From the NCBI RefSeq assembly GCF_020852615.1, contig NZ_JADZAJ010000013.1, positions 1 to 64,000 of the forward strand: a DNA stretch of 64,000 nucleotides, in the 5' to 3' direction. The stretch comes from Nitrosomonas sp. (GTDB lineage: Bacteria > Pseudomonadota > Gammaproteobacteria > Burkholderiales > Nitrosomonadaceae). The notes under the pieces were generated by a model that was not told where the DNA came from, did no database searches, and saw only the letters and a list, made by a program, of their open reading frames with translations. Numbering within the stretch: the first letter of the stretch is position 1; each line of letters opens with the position of its first letter. Made by a program: the position numbers and the translations under genes. Shown piece after piece: positions 47,477 through 57,066 of this stretch.

Positions 47477-48232
47477 TCAAGCACCGGTTGACTGATCTTT
47501 GCCTGACATAATTTCCTCGTCAGGTTTACCCATTTCGATAATTTCCTGGACAGACTGATTACGCCCTTCCAGAATGGCATCCGCCATTGCACGCGCATAA
47601 AGCCGTATTGCCTGACTGGAATCGTCATTGCCCGGCACCACATAACGAACACCTGCCGGACTGTGGTTGGTATCCACCACGCCTGCAACCGGAATACCCA
47701 GCTTGCTTGCCTCCACAATAGCGCCTTTCTGATAACCTACATCAATCACAAATATGGCATCTGGCAAACCTTTCATATCCTTGATGCCCCCGAGGCTGTT
47801 ATTCAGTTTCTCCAGCTCACGCTGAAAATCAAGCGCTTCTTTTTTCGTAAGCTTGTTCAGCGTCCCGTCCTGCGCCATTTTCTCCATATCCTGCAGGCGT
47901 TTGATTGACTGTCTGATCGTCTTGAAGTTGGTCAGCATTCCACCCAGCCAGCGCTGACTCACGTAGGGAGCACCACATCGGATCGCCTCTTCTTTAACGA
48001 TGTCACGGGCCTGACGTTTAGTCCCGACGAAAAGTATTGTTCCCTTGTTTGCTGTCAGCTTACGGGCGTAATCCAGCGCCTCTCTGAACATTACGAATGT
48101 ATGTTCAAGATTGATAATATGAATTTTATTGCGCTGACCGAAAATATACGGAGCCATTTTCGGGTTCCAGAAACGAGTCTGATGACCAAAATGAACACCC
48201 GCTTCCAACATTTGCCGCATCGTAACTGACAT
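47477..48232 (-). CDS. rpsB: 30S ribosomal protein S2
   Basis: '[38 protein letters not shown]'. Confidence 0.98.
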   Translation of the reverse strand: MSVTMRQMLEAGVHFGHQTRFWNPKMAPYIFGQRNKIHIINLEHTFVMFREALDYARKLTANKGTILFVGTKRQARDIVKEEAIRCGAPYVSQRWLGGMLTNFKTIRQSIKRLQDMEKMAQDGTLNKLTKKEALDFQRELEKLNNSLGGIKDMKGLPDAIFVIDVGYQKGAIVEASKLGIPVAGVVDTNHSPAGVRYVVPGNDDSSQAIRLYARAMADAILEGRNQSVQEIIEMGKPDEEIMSGKDQSTGA

Positions 48233-48381
48233 GTATTCTCCTTAGGGTTAACCGCAGCTTATCGATATACTTCTTACGAAGACACCCTATTTTGATAAGT
48301 GCGCGTTATTAGTTTCGTTATAAAAAAGTAAATGTAATAAAAAATCCCGGGTTCAGGAAACTGCTGCCCAAACCGCGCGCG

Positions 48382-48409
48382 ATTATAGCACGACCCGCTC
48401 TGCACTCAA
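48382..48409 (-). promoter_or_regulatory. Candidate rpsB-tsf promoter (TTGAGT-16-TATAAT)
   Basis: Minus-strand TTGAGT (48404-48409), 16 bp, TATAAT (48382-48387). Confidence 0.6.
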
Positions 48410-48426
48410 AAAAGCCGCTATGCGGC
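48408..48426 (-). terminator. Rho-independent terminator of the FNR-type gene
   Basis: Minus strand GCCGC-ATA-GCGGC-TTTTTT just after the stop at 48431. Confidence 0.8.
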
Positions 48427-48430
48427 ATGG

Positions 48431-49207
48431 TCAGCCCATTGAATTTCCAATTCGATGATTTAATTTATCCAGATCGTGCAAGGTAACATGTTTGTTACTT
48501 ACTGTAATAAGCCCCTCCTCTTGCAATTTGGAAAACGATCGGCTGACTGTCTCCAGTTTGAGCCCCAGATAACTGCCAATATCCTCTCTCGTTGCCCGCA
48601 GTACAAAGTCGGTTGATGAATATCCCCGCCTGGCAAACCGGGTGGAAAGATTAAGCAAAAATGCAGCCAGCCGCTCATCCGCCCGCATACTGCCCAAAAG
48701 CATCATCACCCCCCTGTCCTGCACAATTTCACGGCTCATGATCTTGTGAAACTGACTCATCAGCGAAGGGATACTGCACCCGATTTCTTCAAGTTTTCTG
48801 AAAGGCACCTCACAAACCTCACTGTCATCCAGTGCAATTGTGTCGCACGTATGTTTTTCCGGACTGATTGCATCCAGCCCAAGCAACTCGCCTGTCATAT
48901 AAAAACCGGTCACCTGCTGACGCCCGTCCATTTTGAGGATACACGTCTTGAATGAACCATTTTTTACTGCATACAGAGATTTGAAATCAGACCCGGCATG
49001 CAGCAGAAACTCTCCTCGCCGCACTTTGAACTTGTGGTTGATCAAATTACCCAGATACTCTATTTCCTCATCGGTCAGCCCTACCGGCAAACATAGCTCA
49101 CGAAGGCTGCAGGTCATACAGCCGGATTTTTGCTGTGAAGCAGCGGAATGACCGGGTATCACGCAGTTATGCAAAACAACTCCTACTTCATCAGGAATTT
49201 TGGGCAC
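48431..49207 (-). CDS. fnr: FNR/ANR-type Crp-family transcriptional regulator
   Basis: N-terminal 'CMTCSLRELC' (CX2CX5C) plus later 'HTCDT'; recognition helix 'LGLKLETVSRSFSKLQEEGLI'. Confidence 0.88.
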   Translation of the reverse strand: MPKIPDEVGVVLHNCVIPGHSAASQQKSGCMTCSLRELCLPVGLTDEEIEYLGNLINHKFKVRRGEFLLHAGSDFKSLYAVKNGSFKTCILKMDGRQQVTGFYMTGELLGLDAISPEKHTCDTIALDDSEVCEVPFRKLEEIGCSIPSLMSQFHKIMSREIVQDRGVMMLLGSMRADERLAAFLLNLSTRFARRGYSSTDFVLRATREDIGSYLGLKLETVSRSFSKLQEEGLITVSNKHVTLHDLDKLNHRIGNSMG

Positions 49208-49239
49208 GATTGCCTCTGGAAATTTTGATTTAACCCCGG

Positions 49240-49566
49240 CTATCTGGCAGCGCTGTTCTCCAACACATATTCCACCAGATTTTGTACTGCATCCCCCGAC
49301 AGATTCGGGAAAGCAGGCATTCCAAATCCTTTTCCATTTTTTATACGTTCAGTAATGGCCTCCTTATTTGCCATCTCCGGTTTTAATATCATTACCTTAC
49401 CACCCACGGGTGTATGACATTGCACACATGCTCCTTTGAAAATTTTCTCACCCGTAGCACCAGATGGGGGTGTGTAATCACTTTTTCTGGAGCAACCACC
49501 CAGCGCAAACAGCAAACAGCCCAAAAACATGGTGAACAAAGCAAGTTTCATTTTTATAGCATCCAT
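49240..49566 (-). CDS. Lipoprotein c-type cytochrome (c5-like)
   Basis: Lipobox 'FALGGC', single haem motif 'CVQCH', 'GFGMPAFPNLSGDAVQNLVEYVLENS'. Start ambiguous (49566 or 49551). Confidence 0.8.
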   Translation of the reverse strand: MDAIKMKLALFTMFLGCLLFALGGCSRKSDYTPPSGATGEKIFKGACVQCHTPVGGKVMILKPEMANKEAITERIKNGKGFGMPAFPNLSGDAVQNLVEYVLENSAAR

Positions 49567-49759
49567 CAGATAACGGCACTTCCGAAGAGAACAAAAAAAG
49601 CAGTCAGGCGCCATATCAGAACAGGAACCGCAGGCACGCAAACAGCGGCCTGAGTTTAGCATACTTACCACTGTATCGAATTGATGACAAACAAGAATAA
49701 TGAAATTTAACAGATCATCAGCCCATTCCTGCAGACAAAAAACCGGCAGTCAGTCAATT

Positions 49760-51805
49760 CTAAAAATTTATCCGCACTCCTGCCAAACCGGATCGGCCGG
49801 GTAATGGCGCCTGATCCTTCAGGAAAGAGGTGTGGCGCCTCGCCTCTTCATTCAGTAAATTGGCCCCTCGCATAAACAGGTTGTAATTTATCCTGCCACG
49901 GTCAAACCGGTAATCCAGCTGCACATTCAGCATGGTATAGCCGGCAGTATCCGTTTCGAGCGGAGCGGTATCTGTCTGTTTATGCACCCGCATTACATCG
50001 ACCCGGCCTCGCCATGGGCCACGGACATAATCGAACGCACTTCCAAAACGGAGCGGTGTCATACGCGGCAGATACCCTCCTCCCGATAACCGCCCACGCA
50101 CGTAATCAGCCCATAACCGCACATCCAGCCTGCCATGATGGTCATGCAGCAGATGGGCAGTCGTTTCAAACTCAGCCCCGAGAAAACTGGCGTTACGTTG
50201 TTCATAATTAAGTAACAGCAAACCATTCTGATCCGGGATGCCCCTGATACTGACACGATCCGGCAGCCCGTCACCTGTCAGATCCGATTCGCGCAGAAAT
50301 ATGAAATTATTAACCCGATTGGCAAACAGGTTGAGCGTCCAGTCCAGATCCCCTTCCTGCCTGCTCAGGGATAAATCAGCGCCACTGGTTTTCTCGTTTA
50401 AAAGGGTGGTTTTTCCAATTTCAAATGAATTCGTGGCCGGATGCGGTCCGCTGGAATACAGTTCTTCCAGTGCCGGCGCACGCACAGTATGAGAAATACT
50501 GTATCTCAATGAGTAACCTTCAATGAATTTCCAGGTTATCCCCCCTGAAACACTGAATACACCATGGCCGGTTTTGAAACCATCCTCTCTGCGTTCTGTC
50601 CATTGCTGCTCAAAGCGCCCTCCCATCTCGACAAGCCAGCGCCCGATATTCCGTTTCTCCAGCAGAAACATTCCCAGCGAATCCATGTGAGCATCAGGCA
50701 CAAAAGTTTCTCCCCCTGTGCTGAAAAAATTACGATTCTGGTACTGCAGTCCCAGTACTCCCTCCCAATTACCTAATGGCTGGTGTAATACCTCAAATCG
50801 ACCATCCCATTCGCGGTTCATCAGCAATGTTTCGTCCTCTTCATCGCCTGATTCCCTGTGCGCATGATTGTTATATCCCCCGCGCAGTTTTATTTTCTGC
50901 AATCCCGGCAAAGGGTGATCCAGCGCGCCCTTGAGATCAAAACGGGTTTGCTTTTGCCTGATCCGCGTCTTTTCCTCATTTCCAGGCACACCATAATGAT
51001 TGATAAAGCGGCTGACCGCGACACCTAAAAATCCCTGTTCGCCGATATAGGACAAACCACTGGAAAAATTTTTTGTCCGGACATCGCTGTTCTCAACTCT
51101 TCCTTTTTTTGCACCCGGTCCGGGCTGCGTTTGTGCAAAACCGGGAATTGAGTAATCCCCTGCACGTCGCTGCATCCCCTCCAGATGCCAGGCAAAACGC
51201 CCTGCTCCTGTATTCAGCCGAAACGCACCGGTTAAATTATCTGCAACCGAGCTGTAATGACCATATAAATCTCCACCCGCTTCTTCCGGCACCTGCTCAG
51301 GTATCCGCCGGTTAACAATATTTACCACCCCGCCGCTGGCACCGGAACCATAAAGCAGTGCTGAAGATCCACGAAAAATTTCGATCTGATCGGCAAACAG
51401 CACCTCGGCAGCTACGGCATGATCGGGGCTAACTGTGGAAACATCCATCGTGCCGATACCATCTTCCAGCACCCGCACCCGCGCTCCTCCCAGACCACGA
51501 ATCACCGGACGGCCGACTGCCGGCCCAAAATCACTGGAAGAGACTCCAGGTTCCTGAGAAACCGCTTCACCCATACTGCGTAAATCGCGCGCCTGTAAGC
51601 GATCTCGCGACAGAATCAATACGGGGCGGGTTACATCTGTCTGCGCTCCACGCAAAGGATCAGCCGTAATAATGACGGGTTTAAGCGATACAGGGTCAGC
51701 GGCCCCGGGTTCATGTACCGGATTGCTCACCTTCTCTTGAGCACAGGCACCAGATGACAACCCCATGAAGATCATCAACCCAGATAAAATTTCATTTACT
51801 TTCAA
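49760..51805 (-). CDS. TonB-dependent outer membrane receptor (ZnuD-like)
   Basis: 681 aa; plug 'ARDLRSMGEAVSQEPGVSSSDFGPAVGRPVIRGLGGARVRVLEDGIGTMDVSTVSPDHAVAAE', C-terminal 'SGLAGVRINF'; downstream of a Zur-like gene. Confidence 0.88.
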   Translation of the reverse strand: MKVNEILSGLMIFMGLSSGACAQEKVSNPVHEPGAADPVSLKPVIITADPLRGAQTDVTRPVLILSRDRLQARDLRSMGEAVSQEPGVSSSDFGPAVGRPVIRGLGGARVRVLEDGIGTMDVSTVSPDHAVAAEVLFADQIEIFRGSSALLYGSGASGGVVNIVNRRIPEQVPEEAGGDLYGHYSSVADNLTGAFRLNTGAGRFAWHLEGMQRRAGDYSIPGFAQTQPGPGAKKGRVENSDVRTKNFSSGLSYIGEQGFLGVAVSRFINHYGVPGNEEKTRIRQKQTRFDLKGALDHPLPGLQKIKLRGGYNNHAHRESGDEEDETLLMNREWDGRFEVLHQPLGNWEGVLGLQYQNRNFFSTGGETFVPDAHMDSLGMFLLEKRNIGRWLVEMGGRFEQQWTERREDGFKTGHGVFSVSGGITWKFIEGYSLRYSISHTVRAPALEELYSSGPHPATNSFEIGKTTLLNEKTSGADLSLSRQEGDLDWTLNLFANRVNNFIFLRESDLTGDGLPDRVSIRGIPDQNGLLLLNYEQRNASFLGAEFETTAHLLHDHHGRLDVRLWADYVRGRLSGGGYLPRMTPLRFGSAFDYVRGPWRGRVDVMRVHKQTDTAPLETDTAGYTMLNVQLDYRFDRGRINYNLFMRGANLLNEEARRHTSFLKDQAPLPGRSGLAGVRINF

Positions 51806-51970
51806 ACAATTATATTTATTTTTTATTTATCGTTATTCTTGCGGATCAATACTTAATTACCTGTCTTGATATCAGATGATCGTCATGACGTAAAAGGAAA
51901 GAATGCTGCACAAGTACTCTCATTCAGAGTAAATGGACAGCAGTTGACAGGCACATACAGAAAATCCGAA

Positions 51971-51989
51971 ATTGCAACATTGTTGCAAT
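51971..51989. promoter_or_regulatory. Candidate Fur-family (Zur) operator 1
   Basis: Perfect palindrome ATTGCAAC-ATT-GTTGCAAT upstream of the TonB receptor. Confidence 0.5.
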
Positions 51990-52011
51990 TATAAGTCTGG
52001 CAACAGCAGCA

Positions 52012-52026
52012 TGCAACTATGTTGCA
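52012..52026. promoter_or_regulatory. Candidate Fur-family (Zur) operator 2
   Basis: Perfect palindrome TGCAAC-TAT-GTTGCA, same half-sites as operator 1, centres 39 bp apart. Confidence 0.5.
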
Positions 52027-52041
52027 GTCAATATCACCGTA

Positions 52042-52476
52042 TTATCGATTCATCATGATGCGGCCACAATCGGCGCAAATACCTTTGATATTGAGTTCGA
52101 TGGAATCAATGGATAAGTCGGAGGGCAGTCCTTTTGGCAGATCCGGCTGAACTTCCGGAAGACAGAAAACCTTATGGCAGTGATGACACTGAAAATGAGC
52201 ATGACGATGCATGGATTCATTACGTGTAACCTGAAAACGCCAGGCTCGGCTCGCTCCCGCCACTTTATGCACCAAACCCTGGGTAACCAGCCAGTCCAGT
52301 GCGCGATACACGGTAACCCGGTCAAACGTACCAAGCTGCTGCAGATGTTCTAACACTTCACTATGAGAAAGTACATCATCAGCGTTCAGCAAGACATTCA
52401 AAATTGCACTGCGAACCGGGGTCGAACGCTTTCCAGTGTTGTGTATCAACTGTTCGGCAATATTCATAATGACCAA
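52042..52476 (-). CDS. zur: Fur-family transcriptional regulator, Zur-like
   Basis: 'RSTPVRSAILNVLLNADDVLSHSEVLEHLQQLGTFDRVTVYRALDWLVTQGLVHKV', 'HFQCHHCHKVFCL', 'KGICADC' structural Zn site. Zur versus Fur assignment rests on the adjacent ZnuD-like receptor. Confidence 0.75.
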   Translation of the reverse strand: MVIMNIAEQLIHNTGKRSTPVRSAILNVLLNADDVLSHSEVLEHLQQLGTFDRVTVYRALDWLVTQGLVHKVAGASRAWRFQVTRNESMHRHAHFQCHHCHKVFCLPEVQPDLPKGLPSDLSIDSIELNIKGICADCGRIMMNR

Positions 52477-52793
52477 ACCACCTGTCAGACCCCATGAAAT
52501 CGGGTGTATTTAACGAATCCTGATTTTTTGGCACATCACTTTTTCATAGCTGATGGACAGAGTGCAACCCGAGACTCTCCGGAAGCAACCAGCCGCCACA
52601 GCTATTTTATTGGATTTTATCTGAACAACGTTCAGGCTGGTACAAATGAAGATTCATAAATTCCGGCTCCGGAGATGTCTTGCCTGGCCATGCATCACCT
52701 GATCTTCCGCTTCGCCTGCGACAATATGCCGCATAAATACCCGCCCCTGGTTCTGTAGCATTCGCTCATTTCAAAAACGGAAAGGGCGTCAAA

Positions 52794-54881
52794 ATGAATG
52801 TCAGCAGATCAAAACAGGCGAAAATGATCTGGCGGGTCAGATTCGGACCTCACCAGTTTGCATGGTTTTTATCGCTGGTATCCGCCAGTATTTTTGCACA
52901 AGAATCAACAGTAATGCTTGGTGAGGTTACGGTAAGCTCCGGTAGCGGTTCTCTGCCAGCCGGAAGCATTCTGACTTCCGTGGATATCATGGGTGCCGAG
53001 CGTGTTCAGGATAAGAATGTGATGAACAGCTGGGAACTGATAGGCCAAATGCCGGGCATTCAGCTGACAGAATTCCGTCTTGGAGCCGAATCCGGGAAAC
53101 CCTCGTTCCGTGCTTTTAATGGAGAAGGCTATATCAACGGCATCAAGCTGTTGATAGATGGCGTCCCAAGCAACGTCAACAGCGGCAATATGCGCTATCT
53201 GGATATGATATTTCCGCTAGACATCGACTATATTGAGGTTGTCCGGGGCACCAACGATCCACGTTATGGCCTGCACAATATTGGCGGGAATATCAGTGTG
53301 GCAACGCGGCAAGGGGGAAATTATTCCGATGGCCGTCTGACTTATGGAAGTTTCAATACCCGGGAACTTCAAGCGGCATTGGGATGGGAATCGGGCAGAT
53401 TCTCCCAAAACTACTTTTTTGCCAAACAGAATTCAGATGGTTACCGGGATCACTCCGAGTCAAAAAAACACAGCCTCGGTGGCAAATGGTTCTACACATT
53501 GGATTCAGGAAACATGAAAGCCGGGCTGATTGCACGGATGTATAACCACAAAGCGGAAGAAGCAGGTTATCTAACCACAGTTGAACTGGAAACCGACAGA
53601 TTCCAGTCTCCGGCGAAGAATGCAAATGACCATGACATCCGTGACATGCAGCAAGTCAGTGGTCACCTGGACTTCCAGATCACACCAAGCCTGGCTTATG
53701 GCAGCAAACTCTATTACAACGCCATTAAAGATGATCGCCATATTACCTATAACAGCTACTCCGCTGGCACGTCACCTCGGCAACGGCGGTTGTGGAATGA
53801 GGAACACATCGGCTGGATAAACACATTAACCTGGCAGATAAGCAAACAGGTCATTGTCGATGGCGGCTTTAATTACGAGCACCAGAACAATCGGTACAGG
53901 CGCTATCGATACCACTACGCTGTTCCCACTGATTTCTTCATCCCGGCATCAATATCCAATGATGACAGTTACACCTTCAATAATTTTGGCGCATATGTCC
54001 AAGCAATCATCAAGCCGACGGAATCCTGGAAGATCATCCCGGCATTCCGCACCGACAACTTCAAGGGACACACAACGCTTAACACCACGGGACTAAACAC
54101 CTACCCGCTACAGGACTACGGCTGGATCAATCAACCCAAGTTAAGCGTTGTTTACAGCCCAAGTCAGGCCTTCAGTATTTACGGAAACTGGGGACGCACC
54201 TTCCAAATTGTCACCGGTTCCCGCAACCCAGCGTACCTCACGCCGGGTATCAGTGAGTACAGGCCATCAATCAACACCGGCATTGAACTGGGGGTCAGGC
54301 TCCGACCGTTAAAACGTATGGAAGCACGGGTCGCCGTCTGGCAGCAGGATGCAACGGATGAAGTCGCCAACCTACCAAGCGCCGGCGCCACTCAAAACCT
54401 GGGCGAAACACGCCGCAGAGGAGTCGACTTCCAGATAACGACCAATATTGCCGAGAAGCTAAAGCTATGGTACTCGTACTCCTATCAGGAAGCCAAGATT
54501 ATGGATGGTTACACATCCGGAGGAACGTCACTTGCCGGCAAGGAAGTCTTTTCCACCCCTCGCCATATTTCCAACGCAGGTATGGAATATAAATTCAGCG
54601 AGTATCTGCGTTTCAATTTCCAGGGCCGTGCTCAGAGCAATTACTATATCGATGATTTAAATGCCCAGGGAAAGTATGGCGGTTATATTCTGTTTGATGG
54701 CGGAGCACACTGCGCATTGACGAAAACATTCAGCCTCGACCTTCAGATAAAAAACATTTTTGACCGGGAATATGAATATGTCTGGTACGACAACTTCTTC
54801 TGGCCAGCGGGATCTTATCAGCCCATGTTTTCCCCTGGCCCTGATCGTGCAGCATACCTGTCACTCAATATAAAAATGTAG
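52794..54881 (+). CDS. TonB-dependent outer membrane receptor (siderophore/metal type)
   Basis: 695 aa; plug 'NSWELIGQMPGIQLTEFRLGAESGKPSFRAFNGEGYINGIKLLIDGVPSN...DIDYIEVVRGTNDPRYG'; C-terminal '...RAAYLSLNIKM'. Confidence 0.9.
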   Translation: MNVSRSKQAKMIWRVRFGPHQFAWFLSLVSASIFAQESTVMLGEVTVSSGSGSLPAGSILTSVDIMGAERVQDKNVMNSWELIGQMPGIQLTEFRLGAESGKPSFRAFNGEGYINGIKLLIDGVPSNVNSGNMRYLDMIFPLDIDYIEVVRGTNDPRYGLHNIGGNISVATRQGGNYSDGRLTYGSFNTRELQAALGWESGRFSQNYFFAKQNSDGYRDHSESKKHSLGGKWFYTLDSGNMKAGLIARMYNHKAEEAGYLTTVELETDRFQSPAKNANDHDIRDMQQVSGHLDFQITPSLAYGSKLYYNAIKDDRHITYNSYSAGTSPRQRRLWNEEHIGWINTLTWQISKQVIVDGGFNYEHQNNRYRRYRYHYAVPTDFFIPASISNDDSYTFNNFGAYVQAIIKPTESWKIIPAFRTDNFKGHTTLNTTGLNTYPLQDYGWINQPKLSVVYSPSQAFSIYGNWGRTFQIVTGSRNPAYLTPGISEYRPSINTGIELGVRLRPLKRMEARVAVWQQDATDEVANLPSAGATQNLGETRRRGVDFQITTNIAEKLKLWYSYSYQEAKIMDGYTSGGTSLAGKEVFSTPRHISNAGMEYKFSEYLRFNFQGRAQSNYYIDDLNAQGKYGGYILFDGGAHCALTKTFSLDLQIKNIFDREYEYVWYDNFFWPAGSYQPMFSPGPDRAAYLSLNIKM

Positions 54882-55384
54882 TGTGGACACAGGAAATCTC
54901 GAAAATGGAAACAACCATCATCCACAGAATTTAAATAACCTCCACACGAGTGCCAGGGAAATACTGATTTATTTCGTCATCACCAGGAACAGGAACACAG
55001 TGGCACGATGATCCAGAACTCATAATTCTAAAAATATCTGATCTGAATTATTTCACTCCACTCACGATAACGCTTATCGATTTAATCAGCGTATCCCTAA
55101 CGTTTACGCTACAGAGCAGATTGGCAGTCAGGATGAGGTAAGCAGTACACATCAAGACATGCTGCATATGAGTATACAATTGCAAAGCAAGCTTTAAAGG
55201 TCTGTTTTTGCCAAACAAACCCGGCAAAACCCAGGGCAGTTCAGGCAGATATTACGCTCATCCTTATCAAACCTGACTAGCGTCGGCTTTACGCCAAGAT
55301 GGCTTTTCGTAGTGCTGTGCTGTTGTACAAACCGGGCGCTTATACTATTATCCGAAGCTTCCCAGTAAATTAATATGAGGAAAA

Positions 55385-55579
55385 ATGATGAAATATATGT
55401 ATTTATTTATTGCATGCACTGCTATTGCATTAAGTGCATGCGAAGAGAAAAAAAGTCTTGACGGACATTCAATGGAAAAACCACCTCCCTCAGCTTTTAT
55501 GGAACGTGATTCAGCTCCGGATCTTGATAAAGCTGAAGACACTTCAGAAAGCGCAGCACCATCTGAAGAAAAGAACTAA
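55385..55579 (+). CDS. Small acidic lipoprotein (~64 aa)
   Basis: 'MMKYMYLFIACTAIALSACEEKKS' signal peptide with lipobox LSAC, acidic disordered tail; ATGAGG upstream. Confidence 0.6.
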   Translation: MMKYMYLFIACTAIALSACEEKKSLDGHSMEKPPPSAFMERDSAPDLDKAEDTSESAAPSEEKN

Positions 55580-55739
55580 ATTCAAAATCTCGGGCTTCGC
55601 GTCGCAGTGTTATCCGAGCAATTCAGGTAATCTGACATGAAGCCATGCATAGCCTTTCCCAACCAGGTTTGCAACATCGCCAGGCAAAGGCTATGCAGTA
55701 GAAACAAACCAGCAATACTTCCCTTTACAGAAATATAAA

Positions 55740-56978
55740 TCAGCCGGCTTTACCATCCACGCGTGCGCGCCAGTAGATTGGTGCAAACCTGATTGCCCAC
55801 AGCAGAAAACAGCTCAGCCAGATACCACCTGCTGCCAGATAGAATTTTGGGGCCAGTGGTGCTGCAGCAGGGAAAATATCCGGAATAACTCTAAGCAGCA
55901 CGACTATCTGAAAGGCAATGAACAGCAGCCATGTAAGATGATCCAGCACCAGCGGGAAGCCGCCGTGACCCAGCGTAACACGCGAAGCCATCCCCAGCAC
56001 CATGCTTGCAAAATACCCCACCACCAGCATATGCAGCGGCGCCAGTCCAAATTGGTAATGCTCGCCACCACCCAGCCAGAACAGCATACCCTGCAACCCG
56101 AAAAACAACATTGCAATCCCCAGCCAGGCAAATGAAATATGCAGCACCGTCAGCAATCGCACACGAAAACTGCGGAAAAACTGCCAGGTATAGCTCAAGT
56201 AAAGCGCGCAACAGGCAAGCAGCAGATCCGGCCACCAGGCATACCCCTGCAAATCTGCCAGCTGCAACACACCATGCGCAACCGCACAACCTACCATCAG
56301 CCATAACAGCCAGAATGGCCGGACCACGACATAATTTTCCAGCACACGGCTTGAAAAAAACGGGATCATCCGGTGCGATACTGTGAGCAGAATCGGCAAC
56401 ATAAAGAACCAGATACCTGCCTGGCGCGAGAAATCAAGCATATCCCTGCTATCTGTCAACACCCACAACGTATATGCACATAACCCCAGCCACCCGGCAA
56501 TGAATGCTGTTCCAGCGATCCAGGCATGCCGCTTATCCCCGGCCGGCGCCGAGAACAGCACACGAAACAGCGCAGTAACAGCAAGCGCCCACCCGGTTAA
56601 CATCAACAGCAACCCGGCAGATACCAGGAATTTACCGGCAGTCAGGCCGGCGTAAAACAGAACAACACCACTCACCAGCAACAGGCAAACTGTCATGTAC
56701 TGATTTGCCCTGATTTTTTCACCGTTCATCCAGTTAGGGAACGTGGTAAACAAAAATCCCAGGACAAAGAACGGGAAAAATGTGTATACCATCAGAAATC
56801 CATGTGCCCAGACCGGGGTAATAGTCGAGATACCCCCGTTTTCTGTCACTCCGGCACGCCCGGCCAGCTCCACTACCCACCAGAGCACGGTCAGCACCGC
56901 CTGGAAAGCGCCGGCAAGAAAAAGACTGCGATGAGGTGCTGCTGAAAGATGTTTCCAGATTGTTACCCTATTATTCAT
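55740..56978 (-). CDS. nnrS: NnrS family haem/copper membrane protein
   Basis: 12-TM-like; 'WAHGFLMVYTFFPFFVLGFLFTTFPNWMNGEKI', 'RMIPFFSSRVLENY', 'LGHGG'. Start at MNNRVTIWKHLSAAPHRSLFLAGAFQ; upstream extension in the ORF track is antisense to the next gene. Confidence 0.9.
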   Translation of the reverse strand: MNNRVTIWKHLSAAPHRSLFLAGAFQAVLTVLWWVVELAGRAGVTENGGISTITPVWAHGFLMVYTFFPFFVLGFLFTTFPNWMNGEKIRANQYMTVCLLLVSGVVLFYAGLTAGKFLVSAGLLLMLTGWALAVTALFRVLFSAPAGDKRHAWIAGTAFIAGWLGLCAYTLWVLTDSRDMLDFSRQAGIWFFMLPILLTVSHRMIPFFSSRVLENYVVVRPFWLLWLMVGCAVAHGVLQLADLQGYAWWPDLLLACCALYLSYTWQFFRSFRVRLLTVLHISFAWLGIAMLFFGLQGMLFWLGGGEHYQFGLAPLHMLVVGYFASMVLGMASRVTLGHGGFPLVLDHLTWLLFIAFQIVVLLRVIPDIFPAAAPLAPKFYLAAGGIWLSCFLLWAIRFAPIYWRARVDGKAG

Positions 56979-57066
56979 AAAAACTTTCCTGTAAAACCCA
57001 ATAAAAGATTGACGCTTGCCTATACCCGGACCTGCCGGGCTATTTTTATCAGTGCTGTAATTTGCT

